DNA of 64,000 nucleotides, from positions 115,033 to 179,032 of the forward strand of contig JAVBXP010000018.1 of assembly GCA_030824495.1 (NCBI GenBank), given 5' to 3'. This stretch comes from a bacterium (GTDB taxonomy: Bacteria > Pseudomonadota > Alphaproteobacteria > Caulobacterales > Caulobacteraceae). The notes beneath the pieces are model-generated. The model was not told where the DNA came from, made no database searches, and saw nothing but the letters and a program-made list of their open reading frames with translations. The translations under genes and the position numbers were made by a program. Positions 37,539-47,562 of the stretch are shown here, piece after piece; within the stretch, counting starts at the first letter, position 1; each line of letters starts with the position of its first letter.

Positions 37539-38612
37539 ATGAGTCAGTCGGCGTTGAAACTCGTGGGACGAGAAGAAGGTGACAAGGCGCGGGCGCTGGA
37601 AGCGGCGCTCGCCCAGATCGATCGGGCCTTTGGTAAGGGCTCGGTGATGAAGCTTGGCTCGAAGAGCAAGATCGAGGTCGAGGCGGTTTCGACCGGCTCG
37701 CTCGGCCTTGATATCGCGCTCGGCATCGGCGGCCTGCCCAAGGGCCGGGTCGTGGAAATCTACGGACCGGAAAGCTCGGGCAAGACCACGCTCGCGCTGC
37801 ACGTGGTGGCTGAAGTCCAGAAGAACGGCGGCACTGCTGCCTTCGTGGACGCCGAGCACGCTCTCGACCCGTCATATGCCCGAAAGCTGGGCGTGAACCT
37901 GGACGATCTGCTGGTTTCGCAGCCGGACACCGGCGAGCAGGCCCTGGAGATCACCGACACCCTGGTCCGTTCCGGCGCGATCGACGTGATCGTCATCGAC
38001 TCGGTGGCCGCGCTGACGCCGCGCGCCGAAATCGAAGGCGAGATGGGCGACAGCCTGCCGGGTCTTCAGGCCCGTCTGATGAGCCAGGCGCTGCGCAAGC
38101 TGACCGCCTCGATCTCCAAGGCCGGCACCCTGGTCATCTTCATCAACCAGATCCGGATGAAGATCGGCGTGATGTACGGCAGCCCGGAGACCACCACGGG
38201 CGGCAACGCGCTGAAGTTTTACGCCTCGGTTCGTCTCGATATTCGACGCACCGGTTCGGTGAAGATCCGCGACGAGATCGTTGGCAACAACGTCCGCGTG
38301 AAGGTCGTGAAGAACAAGGTCGCGCCGCCGTTCCGCGAGGTCGAGTTCGACATCATGTACGGCGAGGGGATTTCCAAGCTGGGCGAGATCATCGATCTGG
38401 GCGTCAAGGCCGGCGTGGTCGAAAAGTCCGGTTCCTGGTTCTCCTGGAACTCCACCCGGATTGGTCAAGGTCGTGATAACGCTCGGGAATTCCTCAAGAA
38501 TAACCCCGACGTCGCTGCTCAGATCGAAAAGCAGGTTCGCGGCGCCCGTGAGGTGATTGAAGAAGAACTGCTGGTCGGTCCGACCGTCGAGGAAGAAAAC
38601 GACGCCGAATAG
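37539..38612 (+). CDS. recA: Recombinase A
   Basis: RecA forms filaments on single-stranded DNA, catalyses strand exchange and triggers LexA self-cleavage. The 357-residue protein is normal length. Motifs: Walker A GPESSGKT (from residue 76), [40 protein letters not shown], and the [12 protein letters not shown] block; the acidic tail VEEENDAE is typical. SD AAGGAG precedes the ATG. It is controlled by the box at 37428 and followed by a two-part terminator region. It stands alone as a transcription unit. Confidence 0.98.
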   Translation: MSQSALKLVGREEGDKARALEAALAQIDRAFGKGSVMKLGSKSKIEVEAVSTGSLGLDIALGIGGLPKGRVVEIYGPESSGKTTLALHVVAEVQKNGGTAAFVDAEHALDPSYARKLGVNLDDLLVSQPDTGEQALEITDTLVRSGAIDVIVIDSVAALTPRAEIEGEMGDSLPGLQARLMSQALRKLTASISKAGTLVIFINQIRMKIGVMYGSPETTTGGNALKFYASVRLDIRRTGSVKIRDEIVGNNVRVKVVKNKVAPPFREVEFDIMYGEGISKLGEIIDLGVKAGVVEKSGSWFSWNSTRIGQGRDNAREFLKNNPDVAAQIEKQVRGAREVIEEELLVGPTVEEENDAE

Positions 38613-38639
38613 GGATCGCGTCGCGGAACGTCGCCATGG

Positions 38640-38690
38640 CCCTTGAAAGCCGGACGCGCCCAACCCGACGTCCGGGCCCGCCTTCAAGGG
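38640..38690 (+). repeat. Nested inverted repeats after recA
   Basis: Two arms pair in tandem: CCCTTGAA / TTCAAGGG on the outside and CCGGACG / CGTCCGG inside, a long interrupted hairpin in the 3' region of recA. No T-run follows directly; the proper terminator is 35 bp further on. Confidence 0.6.
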
Positions 38691-38724
38691 TCTAGACCCC
38701 CGCGCGACTGTCCCGCACTGCGTG

Positions 38725-38761
38725 AGGACGCTTGGACGCAGCCCGTCCAAGCGTCCTTTTC
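38725..38761 (+). terminator. Intrinsic terminator after recA
   Basis: A perfect 14-bp stem AGGACGCTTGGACG / CGTCCAAGCGTCCT with a 5-base loop, followed by TTTTCCTTT. It separates recA from alaS, which starts about 100 bp further on. Confidence 0.9.
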
Positions 38762-38863
38762 CTTTGCGGGCGCTACCAAAATTCGTAAACGGTCGCGCGC
38801 GGGGGCGGCGCGGCTAGCGCCACCCCATATCTGGTTTTCCTGTTTTAGATCGTCCGACGAGCC

Positions 38864-41500
38864 ATGCAGAGCCTCAACGAAATCCGCAGCGCCTTCCTGG
38901 GCTACTTCGAGAAGAATGATCACCTGATCATTCCATCGGCTCCGCTCGTTCCGCAGAACGACCCGACCCTGCTGTTCGTCAATGCGGGCATGGTGCCGTT
39001 CAAGAACTACTTCACGGGCGCCGAGACCCCGCCGTCGCCGCGCGCGGCGTCGTCGCAGAAGTCCGTGCGCGCCGGCGGCAAGCACAACGACCTGGACAAT
39101 GTCGGCTATACCGCCCGTCACCACACCTTCTTCGAGATGCTGGGGAATTTCTCGTTCGGCGACTACTTCAAGGCCGGCGCGATCGAGCACGCCTGGACCC
39201 TGCTGACCAAGGAATTCAAGATCCCGGCGGAGAAGCTTTGCGTCACCGTCTATCACACCGACGATGAAGCAGCCGAGCTGTGGAAGAAGATCGCCGGCCT
39301 GCCGGACGAGAAGATCATCCGCATCGCGACCAACGACAATTTCTGGTCGATGGGGGACACCGGCCCCTGCGGCCCATGCTCGGAAATCTTCTATGATCAC
39401 GGACCGCACATCGCTGGCGGCCCTCCGGGCAGCCCGGACGAGGACGGCGACCGGTTCGTTGAGATCTGGAACCTGGTCTTCATGCAGTTCGAGCAGTTCG
39501 CCGACGGCACCCGTCGCGACCTGCCCAAGCCGCAGATCGACACCGGTATGGGGCTGGAGCGCATCGCCGCCGTCCTGCAGGGCGTCCACGACAACTACGA
39601 CATCGACCTGTTCCGCACGCTGATCGCGGCGTCGAAGGAACTGGTCGGCGGCGGGTCGAACGGCCCGTCGCACCGGGTGATCGCCGACCACCTGCGCTCG
39701 ACCAGCTTCCTGATCGCCGACGGTGTTTCACCTTCGAATGAAGGCCGCGGCTACGTGCTGCGCCGGATCATGCGCCGGGCCATGCGCCACGCTCACCTGC
39801 TGGGCGCTGAAGAGCCGTTGATGCACCGCCTGGCGCCCGTCCTGGTGGCCGAGATGGGCGGGGCCTATCCGGAGCTGCGCCGGGCCGAGCCGGTCATCGT
39901 CGAGACCCTGCGCCAGGAGGAAGAACGCTTCCGCCGTACCCTGGGCCGCGGCATGACGCTGCTGGACGAGGCGACGGCGAACATGAACCCGGGCGACATG
40001 CTGCCCGGCGAAACCGCGTTCAAGCTCTACGACACCTACGGCTTCCCGCTCGACCTGACTCAGGACGCGGTGCGCAACAAGGGTATCTCGGTCGACCTGT
40101 CGGGCTTCGAGGACGCCATGAAGCGCCAGAAGGACCAGGCGCGCGAAGCCTGGACCGGTTCTGGCCAGTCGGCTCAGGGTGCTGAATGGTTCGCGATCCG
40201 CGAGCGCCTCGGCGCGACTGAATTCCTTGGCTATGACCTGACCGAGGCGACCGGCAAGCTGCTGACCCTGGTGGCCGGCGGCGCCGAAGTGACCGAGGCC
40301 CGCGAGGGCGAGACGGTTCTGGCGGTGTTTGATCGTACGCCCTTCTACGCTGAAAGCGGCGGCCAGGCGGGCGACGTCGGCGAGGTCGAGTGGACCGGCG
40401 GCAAGGCCAAGGTGCTCGACACTCAAAAGCAGGCCGGCGACCTGTTCGTGCACGAGATTGAAATCCTCTCCGGCGTGCTGACGCCCGGGACCGAGGCGCG
40501 GCTGGCGGTCGACGCCGATCTGCGCACGACCACGCGCGCCAATCACTCGGCGACCCACCTGATGCACACGGCCCTGCGCAATGTGCTGGGACCGCACGTC
40601 TCCCAGAAGGGCCAGATGGTCGATGGCGAGCGTATCCGCTTCGACTTCAGCCACGGCGGCCCGCTGACGGCTGAGGAAATCGACCGGATCGAGACCGAGG
40701 TGAACGCCGTGGTTCGTCAGAACCTCCCGGCGAACACCCAGGAAATGGCGCCGGAAAAGGCGATCGAGGCCGGCGCCATGGCGCTGTTCGGTGAGAAGTA
40801 CGGCGATAGCGTTCGCGTGCTGGCGCTCGGCAAGTCGCTGGACGGGCAGGGCGACTATTCGGTCGAACTCTGCGGCGGCACCCATGTCGCCCGCACGGGC
40901 GACATCGCCCTGTTCAAGATCGTCTCAGAGAGCGGCGTCGCGGCCGGCGTGCGCCGCATCGAGGCCCTGACCGGCGAGGCGGCGCGCCGCTGGCTGACCG
41001 AACAGGCCGGGGTCGCCAAGGCGCTCGCCGATCAGTTCAAGGCTCCGGTCTCCGAAGTCCTCGCCCGCGTCGAGGCCTTGGAGGCGCAGCGCCGCAAGCT
41101 CGACAAGGAACTCGGCGAAGCCAAGCGCCAGCTCGCCATGGGCGGCGGTGGCGGCGCGGCGGCCGGTCCGGAAGACATTGGCGGCGTGCAGGTCATCGCC
41201 CGCGTCATGGACGGCGTTGGCGGTAAGGATCTGCGTCCGATCATCGAAGAGTTCCGCAAGCAGGTTCCGGAAGGCGTCGTCGCCCTGATCGGCGCTGCCG
41301 ACGGCAAGGCTTCGGTCGCGGTGGCGGTGAATGGCGCGGCGGCGGGCAAGTTCAGCGCCGTCGAACTCGCCAAGGCTGCGGTCCTGGCCATGGGCGGCCA
41401 AGGCGCCGGCGGCCGACCGGACTTCGCGCAAGGCGGTGCGCCGGACGGGGCCAAGGCCGCCGAAGGTTTGGCTGCGATGAAGGCCGCCATTAGCGGTTGA
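38864..41500 (+). CDS. alaS: Alanine-tRNA ligase
   Basis: The 878-residue enzyme charges tRNA-Ala. It has the class II catalytic core at the N-terminus ([46 protein letters not shown]), a tRNA-recognition domain, an editing domain with [11 protein letters not shown] and [12 protein letters not shown] (zinc site), and the C-terminal C-Ala domain (Gly-rich [28 protein letters not shown]). Length fits bacteria. It follows recA as is common in proteobacteria and ends before a strong terminator. Confidence 0.98.
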   Translation: MQSLNEIRSAFLGYFEKNDHLIIPSAPLVPQNDPTLLFVNAGMVPFKNYFTGAETPPSPRAASSQKSVRAGGKHNDLDNVGYTARHHTFFEMLGNFSFGDYFKAGAIEHAWTLLTKEFKIPAEKLCVTVYHTDDEAAELWKKIAGLPDEKIIRIATNDNFWSMGDTGPCGPCSEIFYDHGPHIAGGPPGSPDEDGDRFVEIWNLVFMQFEQFADGTRRDLPKPQIDTGMGLERIAAVLQGVHDNYDIDLFRTLIAASKELVGGGSNGPSHRVIADHLRSTSFLIADGVSPSNEGRGYVLRRIMRRAMRHAHLLGAEEPLMHRLAPVLVAEMGGAYPELRRAEPVIVETLRQEEERFRRTLGRGMTLLDEATANMNPGDMLPGETAFKLYDTYGFPLDLTQDAVRNKGISVDLSGFEDAMKRQKDQAREAWTGSGQSAQGAEWFAIRERLGATEFLGYDLTEATGKLLTLVAGGAEVTEAREGETVLAVFDRTPFYAESGGQAGDVGEVEWTGGKAKVLDTQKQAGDLFVHEIEILSGVLTPGTEARLAVDADLRTTTRANHSATHLMHTALRNVLGPHVSQKGQMVDGERIRFDFSHGGPLTAEEIDRIETEVNAVVRQNLPANTQEMAPEKAIEAGAMALFGEKYGDSVRVLALGKSLDGQGDYSVELCGGTHVARTGDIALFKIVSESGVAAGVRRIEALTGEAARRWLTEQAGVAKALADQFKAPVSEVLARVEALEAQRRKLDKELGEAKRQLAMGGGGGAAAGPEDIGGVQVIARVMDGVGGKDLRPIIEEFRKQVPEGVVALIGAADGKASVAVAVNGAAAGKFSAVELAKAAVLAMGGQGAGGRPDFAQGGAPDGAKAAEGLAAMKAAISG

Positions 41501-41524
41501 GGACGCCGCTAGGCTGATTTGAAG

Positions 41525-41552
41525 CGGCGCGGGGCAGCTCCCGCGCCGTTTT
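41525..41552 (+). terminator. Intrinsic terminator after alaS
   Basis: Stem CGGCGCGGG / CCCGCGCCG (9 bp) with a 6-base loop, then TTTT, starting 24 bp after the alaS stop. Confidence 0.9.
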
Positions 41553-41718
41553 CGTGGCCGCTTGATTCTCCGAGGGGCCGAAAAGCCTGGCGGTCTAATG
41601 TCGAAAACCGACATAGAAATTGCACATTCGCCGCGTTTGAACGGTCATTTGTAACGCGGCTCGGCGAACTTGCTTTTTCGCCACCCGTGAGAGGCGAGTG
41701 GCGTTGATACGGCCAAAG

Positions 41719-41733
41719 TTAAGCCTTAGTTCA
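41719..41733 (+). promoter_or_regulatory. CtrA-like box upstream of the PEP-CTERM gene
   Basis: TTAA-GCCTTAG-TTCA, one mismatch from TTAA-N7-TTAA, about 55 bp before the start of the PEP-CTERM gene. A match of this quality is also possible by chance. Confidence 0.3.
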
Positions 41734-41788
41734 CCATCCCAGGTGGCGCCCGAAAGGCGCGGGGCTTTTTTCCAGGGATGTTTTTCGT

Positions 41789-42436
41789 ATGTTGAAGTTT
41801 CTTTCCGCCGCGGGCGCTGCGCTCGCGCTTTCCGTTGTCGCGGCCCAACCGGCCGCCGCCGCTGTCACGTTCGACGGCAACTACGCCATCACTGATCTGA
41901 ACAGCACCGGCTCGAATGGCCTGCAGGTTTCGGTGTCGCCGAACCCCGGCACCCTGAACTTCACCATGAACGACGCCCCGTCGATCCTGAACAACGTCCA
42001 ACTGTTCAAGATCTGGACGACCGAAGGCTCGCTGAACGCCGACGACTACAACGGCAGCACCATCACCGTGAACTTCAACTTCACGGCTCCGGGCGCCGGC
42101 GCCGGCCAAATCGGCGGCGTGACCCAAGGCGAAAGCTCGTTCTTCGGCTTCTTCCAAAACGGCGTCGTGACCTGGCAGGGCGATAGCGTGATCGACTTCG
42201 GTCAGTACGGTAAGCTGAACATCCACCTCGACGACGCGGTCTTCAACGAAGGCTCGTGGTGGAGCCTGAACGACGGCAAGCGCTACGGCGACTTCATCAC
42301 CGCCGACTTCACCCTGACGCCGGGCCCGATCGGCTCGGCCGTGCCGGAACCGGCGACCTGGGCGATGATGATCACGGGCTTCGGCCTGGCCGGCACGGCG
42401 ATCCGTCGCCGCCGTTCGATCGCGTTCGCCGCCTAA
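41789..42436 (+). CDS. Secreted PEP-CTERM domain protein
   Basis: The 215-residue protein has an N-terminal signal peptide (MLKFLSAAGAALALSVVAAQ ...). The middle is a beta-rich, Asn/Ser/Gly-rich domain with no catalytic residues. The C-terminus is a sorting signal: PEPATWAMMITGFGLAGTA followed by RRRR, the alphaproteobacterial PEPxxWAMMI-type PEP-CTERM. This suggests exosortase-dependent transfer to the envelope or matrix, although no exosortase gene lies in the window. The SD is poor. A terminator follows the stop. Confidence 0.85.
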   Translation: MLKFLSAAGAALALSVVAAQPAAAAVTFDGNYAITDLNSTGSNGLQVSVSPNPGTLNFTMNDAPSILNNVQLFKIWTTEGSLNADDYNGSTITVNFNFTAPGAGAGQIGGVTQGESSFFGFFQNGVVTWQGDSVIDFGQYGKLNIHLDDAVFNEGSWWSLNDGKRYGDFITADFTLTPGPIGSAVPEPATWAMMITGFGLAGTAIRRRRSIAFAA

Positions 42437-42460
42437 GGCTGGCGATTTCGACAGATACGA

Positions 42461-42486
42461 AAAGGCCGGGGGAAACTCCGGCCTTT
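42461..42486. terminator. Bidirectional terminator between the PEP-CTERM gene and 42498-43427
   Basis: Stem AAAGGCCGG / CCGGCCTTT (9 bp) around an 8-base loop; TTTTT follows on the plus side and TTTT on the minus side, so it can end both convergent genes. Confidence 0.85.
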
Positions 42487-42497
42487 TTGCTGTTCGG

Positions 42498-43427
42498 TTA
42501 GTCGTTGCAGCGAACTTCACGGATGGGCGCGCCCTTTGAGCCTCGGGTCGCCTCTGTGTCGTAGATGAAGCTCTTCTCGCCCGGTAGCCAGGCGGCGGCC
42601 TCCTGCTGGGGCAGGCTGCCCAGGGCGACGACCTTGTAGTCACGCCCCTCGACCCACTGGCCGAACGGCGGCAGGCCGTTCTTGAAGTCCAGGCCGATTT
42701 CCAGCGCCGACATGTAGGTGAGAAGGATCGTCCGCTTACCGTCGGCGGAGATATCCAGCGCGGTCGATATCGAACCTGGGAAGGCCTGGGCCACCATGAT
42801 GCTGGGCAGGTCGATTTCGCCGACCTTGGTGAAGGTCTGGGTCTGGCCTGGCTCCCGGAGCTGGGCGGCCGTCAGCCTGTAGACCTTGGCCGGGACGGGG
42901 GTCATCATCACCCGGTCCGCCGGCTTGGTGACCAGGAAGAGGTCGCCGTTCGGGTGCAGCGCGAAGGCCTCGGCGTTATGGGGGCCGTCCGGATAGCGGG
43001 CGCGCACGGTCCGCAGCGGCTTGACCTTGTCCTGGAAGGTTTTGCGCTCCTTAACCAGCGTGAACACGACGTCGTCGCGCCTGGCTGGGTTGTCGCCGAT
43101 GTCGCCAAGATAGATGCAGGTTCCGCCGTCGCAGGGACCCACCGACAGGTCCTCGATGTCCTGCGGCTTGGGGCCTTCCACATCGACTGCGCGCGTGTTC
43201 TGGCCCGTCAGATCGGAGACGTAGAACCGCAGATCGTCGCCGGAATCGTTGTTGTGGTAGAGGCGGCCCGGATATTTCGCCGACACGTCGAGGCCGCTGG
43301 CCTCGTTGACCAGCTTGGTGTCGAGCTCGCCATAGGCCTGGGCGGGACTCCAGGCCTTGCAGACCTCGGCGCGCGCCGCGCCTCCCATCATCAAGGCCAG
43401 AGTGGAGGCGAACAGGGCGACGCGCAT
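42498..43427 (-). CDS. Secreted hypothetical protein, beta-propeller-like
   Basis: The 309-residue protein has a clear signal peptide (MRVALFASTLALMMGGAARA). The mature part has several repeated strand-turn blocks (ASGLDVSAKYPGRLYHNNDS, CIYLGDIGDNPARRDDVVF, AFALHPNGDLFLVTKP, TALDISADGKRTILLTY) that look like propeller blades, and two cysteines near 120-126 that may form a disulfide. I do not recognise a named family. It is convergent with the PEP-CTERM gene and shares its terminator. Confidence 0.7.
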   Translation of the reverse strand: MRVALFASTLALMMGGAARAEVCKAWSPAQAYGELDTKLVNEASGLDVSAKYPGRLYHNNDSGDDLRFYVSDLTGQNTRAVDVEGPKPQDIEDLSVGPCDGGTCIYLGDIGDNPARRDDVVFTLVKERKTFQDKVKPLRTVRARYPDGPHNAEAFALHPNGDLFLVTKPADRVMMTPVPAKVYRLTAAQLREPGQTQTFTKVGEIDLPSIMVAQAFPGSISTALDISADGKRTILLTYMSALEIGLDFKNGLPPFGQWVEGRDYKVVALGSLPQQEAAAWLPGEKSFIYDTEATRGSKGAPIREVRCND

Positions 43428-43489
43428 GCTGGAGGCTCCTCAAGGACGCTGGGCCCGCGAGCATGAAGCGCCTCCAGCCGCGGTCAAGC

Positions 43490-43867
43490 TCAGCCCTTGG
43501 TGAAGACCGCGATCTTGTTGCCGGTCGGGTCGCGCATATAAGCCCCATAGAAGCTGGTAGAGTCCGCCGGCCGGGGGCCTGGCGCGCCCTCATCGACCCC
43601 GCCTTGGGCCAGAGCCGCGGCATGCGCAGCCTGCACGGCTTCCTTGGACTCACCCTTGAAGGCGATCATGACGCCGTTGCCGCCGCGGGCGGCCTGGCCG
43701 TCGAACGGGGGGCAGATGAAGGTAGTCGCGTCCTGGCCCTTGAGGCCGTAGCCGGCCCAGCCGCCGTCGAAGAATTGGCGCTCATAGCCAATGGCGCCGA
43801 GGACAGCATCGTAGAAGGGCATGGCCTTCTCAACGTCCAGCGCGCCGATCGTGACATAGCCGATCAT
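43490..43867 (-). CDS. VOC (glyoxalase-like) family protein
   Basis: The 125-residue protein has the paired beta-alpha-beta-beta-beta structure of the vicinal oxygen chelate superfamily: IGALDVEKAMPFYDAVLGAI at the start, then MIAFKGESKEAVQAAHAAAL and YMRDPTGNKIAVF at the end. These proteins are often dioxygenases, glyoxalases or resistance proteins; the substrate here is unknown. It lies 62 bp from the secreted protein's start and is followed upstream by RNase T2, all on the minus strand. Confidence 0.8.
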   Translation of the reverse strand: MIGYVTIGALDVEKAMPFYDAVLGAIGYERQFFDGGWAGYGLKGQDATTFICPPFDGQAARGGNGVMIAFKGESKEAVQAAHAAALAQGGVDEGAPGPRPADSTSFYGAYMRDPTGNKIAVFTKG

Positions 43868-43930
43868 GTCGTCGTCTCCCTTGAAAACCGGTGCGAAACC
43901 TAGCGCCGGAGTCCGAACGAAACAAGAACA

Positions 43931-44629
43931 TTAGCGGGACTGGATGCGGATGCTGACATGATCTGGCGCCCCCACGCCCCTGGCGCACCGCGCCGGTTTG
44001 AACCGCAGATCGTAGCAGATCCGAACCTCCTGCAGCCGGTTGCCGTCCCCGACCTTCAGGAACAAGGCGTCGCGACGCAGGTGTGGATTTCGGGCGGCGA
44101 AGGCGGTGCGGACATCGCCCGCCGTGACCGTGCGGCCGGCCGGGAAGGCGAGGGACGGAGCCTTGATTGCGCGCCACAGCTCCGCGGCCTTGGCGAAATA
44201 GGGCTCGGGCGCGCTCCAGCCACAGGTGCCGTGCGCCGCCCACTCGTGCTGCAGCAGGTCAGCCGAGGGCGTCATGCAGAGGTTGGCCCGGACGGTGGCG
44301 ACGTTGAGGGCCGGGGCGGGGCCGCAATACCGCGGGTGGGTCTTGCCGCCGCCGTTCGGCCAGAGGCCGTGCACTACGAATCCGAACCGGTTGTCGCGGC
44401 ATTGCACCTTGGCGTCGGGAACGTTCGCGCGGGTACGGCACCACTCCGGAGACCATGTCAGCGCCAACATGTAGGAGGCGGTCGGAACGCCCTTGGAGAC
44501 TTCGTGGGCGGGCGGCGGCCTCGACTTGGCGGGGCGTATGTCCCGCGGGATCGCGCAATTTGGGCCGTCAGCGGCCTGGGCGGAATTGGCGAAAGCCAGG
44601 ATCGCAAGCGCGACCAGAAAAGGCCTCAC
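43931..44629 (-). CDS. Ribonuclease T2 family protein
   Basis: The 232-residue protein has an N-terminal signal peptide (MRPFLVALAILAFANSAQAA) and so acts in the periplasm or outside. The two catalytic motifs are present: FVVHGLWPNG (His87) and HEWAAHGTC (Glu129, His133). Cysteines around them fit the family's disulfide pattern. Non-specific RNases of this type degrade RNA for nutrient use. The start codon overlaps the stop of the DUF2939 gene by 4 bp (GTGA), so they are translated together. Confidence 0.9.
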   Translation of the reverse strand: MRPFLVALAILAFANSAQAADGPNCAIPRDIRPAKSRPPPAHEVSKGVPTASYMLALTWSPEWCRTRANVPDAKVQCRDNRFGFVVHGLWPNGGGKTHPRYCGPAPALNVATVRANLCMTPSADLLQHEWAAHGTCGWSAPEPYFAKAAELWRAIKAPSLAFPAGRTVTAGDVRTAFAARNPHLRRDALFLKVGDGNRLQEVRICYDLRFKPARCARGVGAPDHVSIRIQSR

Positions 44630-45180
44630 GGGGCGTCCGGCAGATGGATCTGCACCAGCTTCCAGGTGAACAACTCGCGGCGCTCGAAGGTGAAGATCAC
44701 CGCTTGCTCACCGGCTTTGGCCCTCCGCGGAGCCGCCGCAAAGCGAGCGCGGTTCGGATCCCAATAGCGCAGGCGAGGGAAGGCCGTGCCGGCCTCTGGA
44801 GGGGCTTTTCCGGGGGCGAAGCCGCGGGTGAGGTCGTAGAGGCCCGAGGCGCTGAGATAGGGCTCGACCGCCGGCGGGGCGGGCGTCAAGGGCTCGATCG
44901 CCCGGCGCACAGCGCCGATGGGGTCGGTCCAAATGTCGGGCGGGGCTGGGGCCGTCACCGGGATGGCGGCGACCTGGGGGCGCAGGCCTTGGCGGACGGC
45001 GGGATAGTCGACCAGTTGGGCCAGGGCGTGGGCGTCGCCGTCACGCGCCGCGGCCTTCACAGCCCTAAACGCAAAAAACGGCGCGGCCACGAAGACCAGC
45101 GCCGTTCCCACGATCGCAACAACGATCAGTCGGAAGATCGCGCGCGTCAGGCTCCAGTGAGCTGGCGCGCGCGGTTCCAT
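44626..45180 (-). CDS. DUF2939-domain membrane-anchored protein
   Basis: The 184-residue protein starts with a membrane anchor (IFRLIVVAIVGTALVFVAAP, about residues 14-35), followed by a periplasmic domain of DUF2939 type (FFAFRAVKAAARDGDAHALA ... VDYPAVRQGLRPQ). The last part (VIFTFERRELFTWKLVQIHLP) is a conserved-looking beta strand block. Function unknown. ATG 45180 is preferred to a longer frame at 45225, which would overlap the icd gene's stop. Overlaps the RNase T2 start, suggesting an operon. Confidence 0.75.
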   Translation of the reverse strand: MEPRAPAHWSLTRAIFRLIVVAIVGTALVFVAAPFFAFRAVKAAARDGDAHALAQLVDYPAVRQGLRPQVAAIPVTAPAPPDIWTDPIGAVRRAIEPLTPAPPAVEPYLSASGLYDLTRGFAPGKAPPEAGTAFPRLRYWDPNRARFAAAPRRAKAGEQAVIFTFERRELFTWKLVQIHLPDAP

Positions 45181-45184
45181 GTAC

Positions 45185-46405
45185 TTAGGCCGACTTGGCC
45201 AGGGCCGCGTCGAGGTTGGCCGCAACCTTGTCGATGAAGCCTTCGGTGGTCAGCCAGCCTTGGGTGTCGCCGACCAGCAGCGCCAGGTCCTTGGTCATCG
45301 AGCCGCTTTCGACGGTGTCGACGCAGACCTTTTCCAGGGTCTCGGCGAAGTGCGTCAGCTCGGGATTGCCGTCGAGCTTGGCGCGGTGCTTCAGGCCCTG
45401 GGTCCAGGCGAAGATCGAGGCGATCGAGTTGGTCGAGGTCGATTCGCCGCGCTGATGCTGGCGGAAGTGGCGGGTCACGGTGCCGTGGGCGGCTTCCGAT
45501 TCCATGATCTTGCCGTCCGGGGTGATCAGGACGGAGGTCATCAGGCCGAGCGAGCCGAAGCCCTGAGCCACCTGGTCGGATTGCACGTCGCCGTCGTAGT
45601 TCTTGCACGCCCAGACGAAGCCGCCGGACCACTTCAGGGCCGAGGCGACCATGTCGTCGATCAGACGGTGTTCGTAGACGATGCCGGCTTCCTTGAACTT
45701 GTCCGCATATTCGGCGGCGAAGACCTCGGCGAAGATATCCTTGAAGCGGCCGTCATAGGCCTTGAGGATCGTGTTCTTGGTCGAGAGATAGACCGGGTAC
45801 TTCCGCTGCAGGCCGTAGTTCAGGCAGGCATGGGCGAACTCGCGGATCGAGTCGTCGAGGTTGTACATGCCCATGGCGATGCCGGCGCCGGGGAACTCGA
45901 ACACTTCATGTTCGATGGTGTCGCCGTTCTCGCCTTCCCACTTGATCGTCAGGCGGCCCTTGCCGGGGATCAGGAAGTCGGTGGCCTTGTACTGGTCGCC
46001 GAACGCGTGACGGCCGACGATGATCGGCTGGGTCCAACCGGGGATCAGGCGCGGAACGTTCTTGCAGATGATCGGCTCGCGGAAGACCACGCCGCCGAGG
46101 ATGTTGCGGATGGTGCCGTTCGGCGACTTCCACATCTTCTTCAGGCCGAACTCTTCGACCCGGGCTTCGTCGGGGGTGATGGTCGCGCACTTCACGCCCA
46201 CGCCATGGCGCTTGATGGCCTCGGCCGCGTCGATGGTGACCTTATCGTCGGTGGCGTCGCGGTGCTCGATCCCCAGGTCGTAATAATCCAGATCGATATC
46301 CAGATGCGGGAAGATCAGCTTGTCCTTGATCCACTTCCAGATGATGCGGGTCATCTCGTCCCCATCGATATCGACGACGGGGTTGGCGACTTTGATCTTG
46401 GCCAT
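45185..46405 (-). CDS. icd: NADP-dependent isocitrate dehydrogenase
   Basis: The 406-residue enzyme converts isocitrate to 2-oxoglutarate and is part of the TCA cycle. It is the dimeric eukaryote-like form, as expected in alphaproteobacteria: N-terminal [20 protein letters not shown], the conserved blocks [20 protein letters not shown] and the metal-binding [40 protein letters not shown] and the cofactor-specific [17 protein letters not shown] 46405 begins the family domain; the longer frame adds 24 unlikely residues. It is upstream of DUF2939 and RNase T2. Confidence 0.96.
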   Translation of the reverse strand: MAKIKVANPVVDIDGDEMTRIIWKWIKDKLIFPHLDIDLDYYDLGIEHRDATDDKVTIDAAEAIKRHGVGVKCATITPDEARVEEFGLKKMWKSPNGTIRNILGGVVFREPIICKNVPRLIPGWTQPIIVGRHAFGDQYKATDFLIPGKGRLTIKWEGENGDTIEHEVFEFPGAGIAMGMYNLDDSIREFAHACLNYGLQRKYPVYLSTKNTILKAYDGRFKDIFAEVFAAEYADKFKEAGIVYEHRLIDDMVASALKWSGGFVWACKNYDGDVQSDQVAQGFGSLGLMTSVLITPDGKIMESEAAHGTVTRHFRQHQRGESTSTNSIASIFAWTQGLKHRAKLDGNPELTHFAETLEKVCVDTVESGSMTKDLALLVGDTQGWLTTEGFIDKVAANLDAALAKSA

Positions 46406-46492
46406 AAGGGCAGAGCGCTCCGGGGGCGTAACGAAGGAGGGTAGTTGGCCGTATACTAGGACCGGGCCGTGACGCAAAGGGTCGCGGGCGTC

Positions 46493-47509
46493 TTATCGAA
46501 CCCCGCGGGTGATTGCGCGGGCGACGTCGGCGTGGATTTTCTCCCGCCCAGGAGCGTCAAGCGTAGCTGCCTTAAGGAATACGGCGACCGCGTAACGCCG
46601 GCCGTCGGGAAGGGTGACGATGCCGATATCATTGGTCGCCGGATTGACGCCCAGATCGGTGCGGGCCGCGCCGGTCTTGTGAGCGAAGACCGAGCCTGGC
46701 GGGAAGCCGGCCTTCAGGCGCTCAGCGCCGGTCTGAGTCTCGGTCATGATCTTCATCAGCAGCGTGTGCGACGCGGGCGACAGCAGCTTCTGGTCCTCAA
46801 GCATATAGAAGAAGGTGAGGACCCCGCGGGGGCTGGCGGTGTCGCGGTCGTCGGCGAGATAGGCGTCCATCGCCGCCTTGCGCGTCGCAGGCGGGATGGT
46901 TTGCATCGCCGCCGTGAACGCCGCATCGCCCTTCCAGGCGATTCGGAACGATCCCATGCCCGCGATCTCCGGCTGCAATTCGCGCTCGTAGCGATCGATC
47001 CGGATATCGGTGACGTGGTTGTCGTTGAGCCAGGACGTCACCGCGCCCGGACCGCCGATCAGCTTCATCAGCACGTCAGCGGCGGTGTTGTCCGACTCGC
47101 CGACCGCCGCGACCAGCAGTTCGCGCACCGTATAGTCGCGCTCTTGCGGCCAGGCGTCGGCGATGAGGCTGCGCGCGGGTGAAATGTCCTGCTCATCGAG
47201 GGCGACGACCTGATCCAGGTTCAGCCGTCCGGTGTCCACCTCCTCAAGGACGGCCGCGCCCAGCGGCGCCTTGAAGACGCTCTGCATGGGGAACCGCACA
47301 TCACCGTTGAACAGCCAGGTCTCTCCGCTCTCCAGGTTCATCAGGCCGACGCCCAGCACTCCGGGACGAGCTCGCTCGGCGATTGCGCCGACCTCCCGAT
47401 CCAGCAGCGTCATGTCGAGGCGCGGGGTATCGGAAGCTGTCTGGCGCATGGGCCTGTCGCACCCCGCCAGCAGCAGCAAGGCGACCGCCATGAGGGTGGG
47501 AAAGCGCAT
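46493..47509 (-). CDS. Class A serine beta-lactamase (lipoprotein)
   Basis: The 338-residue enzyme hydrolyses beta-lactams. It has a lipobox signal peptide (MRFPTLMAVALLLLAGC), so it is probably membrane-anchored. Active-site motifs: SVFK (Ser77, Lys80), SDN (139-141), an omega loop DRYEREL with the general-base Glu175, and KTG (278-280). Where most enzymes have Asn beside the deacylating water (Ambler 170), this one seems to have Gln179. ATG 47509 is used; the longer frame lacks a signal. It is divergent from trmJ with a 53-bp gap. Confidence 0.93.
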   Translation of the reverse strand: MRFPTLMAVALLLLAGCDRPMRQTASDTPRLDMTLLDREVGAIAERARPGVLGVGLMNLESGETWLFNGDVRFPMQSVFKAPLGAAVLEEVDTGRLNLDQVVALDEQDISPARSLIADAWPQERDYTVRELLVAAVGESDNTAADVLMKLIGGPGAVTSWLNDNHVTDIRIDRYERELQPEIAGMGSFRIAWKGDAAFTAAMQTIPPATRKAAMDAYLADDRDTASPRGVLTFFYMLEDQKLLSPASHTLLMKIMTETQTGAERLKAGFPPGSVFAHKTGAARTDLGVNPATNDIGIVTLPDGRRYAVAVFLKAATLDAPGREKIHADVARAITRGVR

Positions 47510-47562
47510 GACGGATGCTCCTGGCTCTTGCATTGGCGGGCTTGGGGACCTCAAAACGCGGC

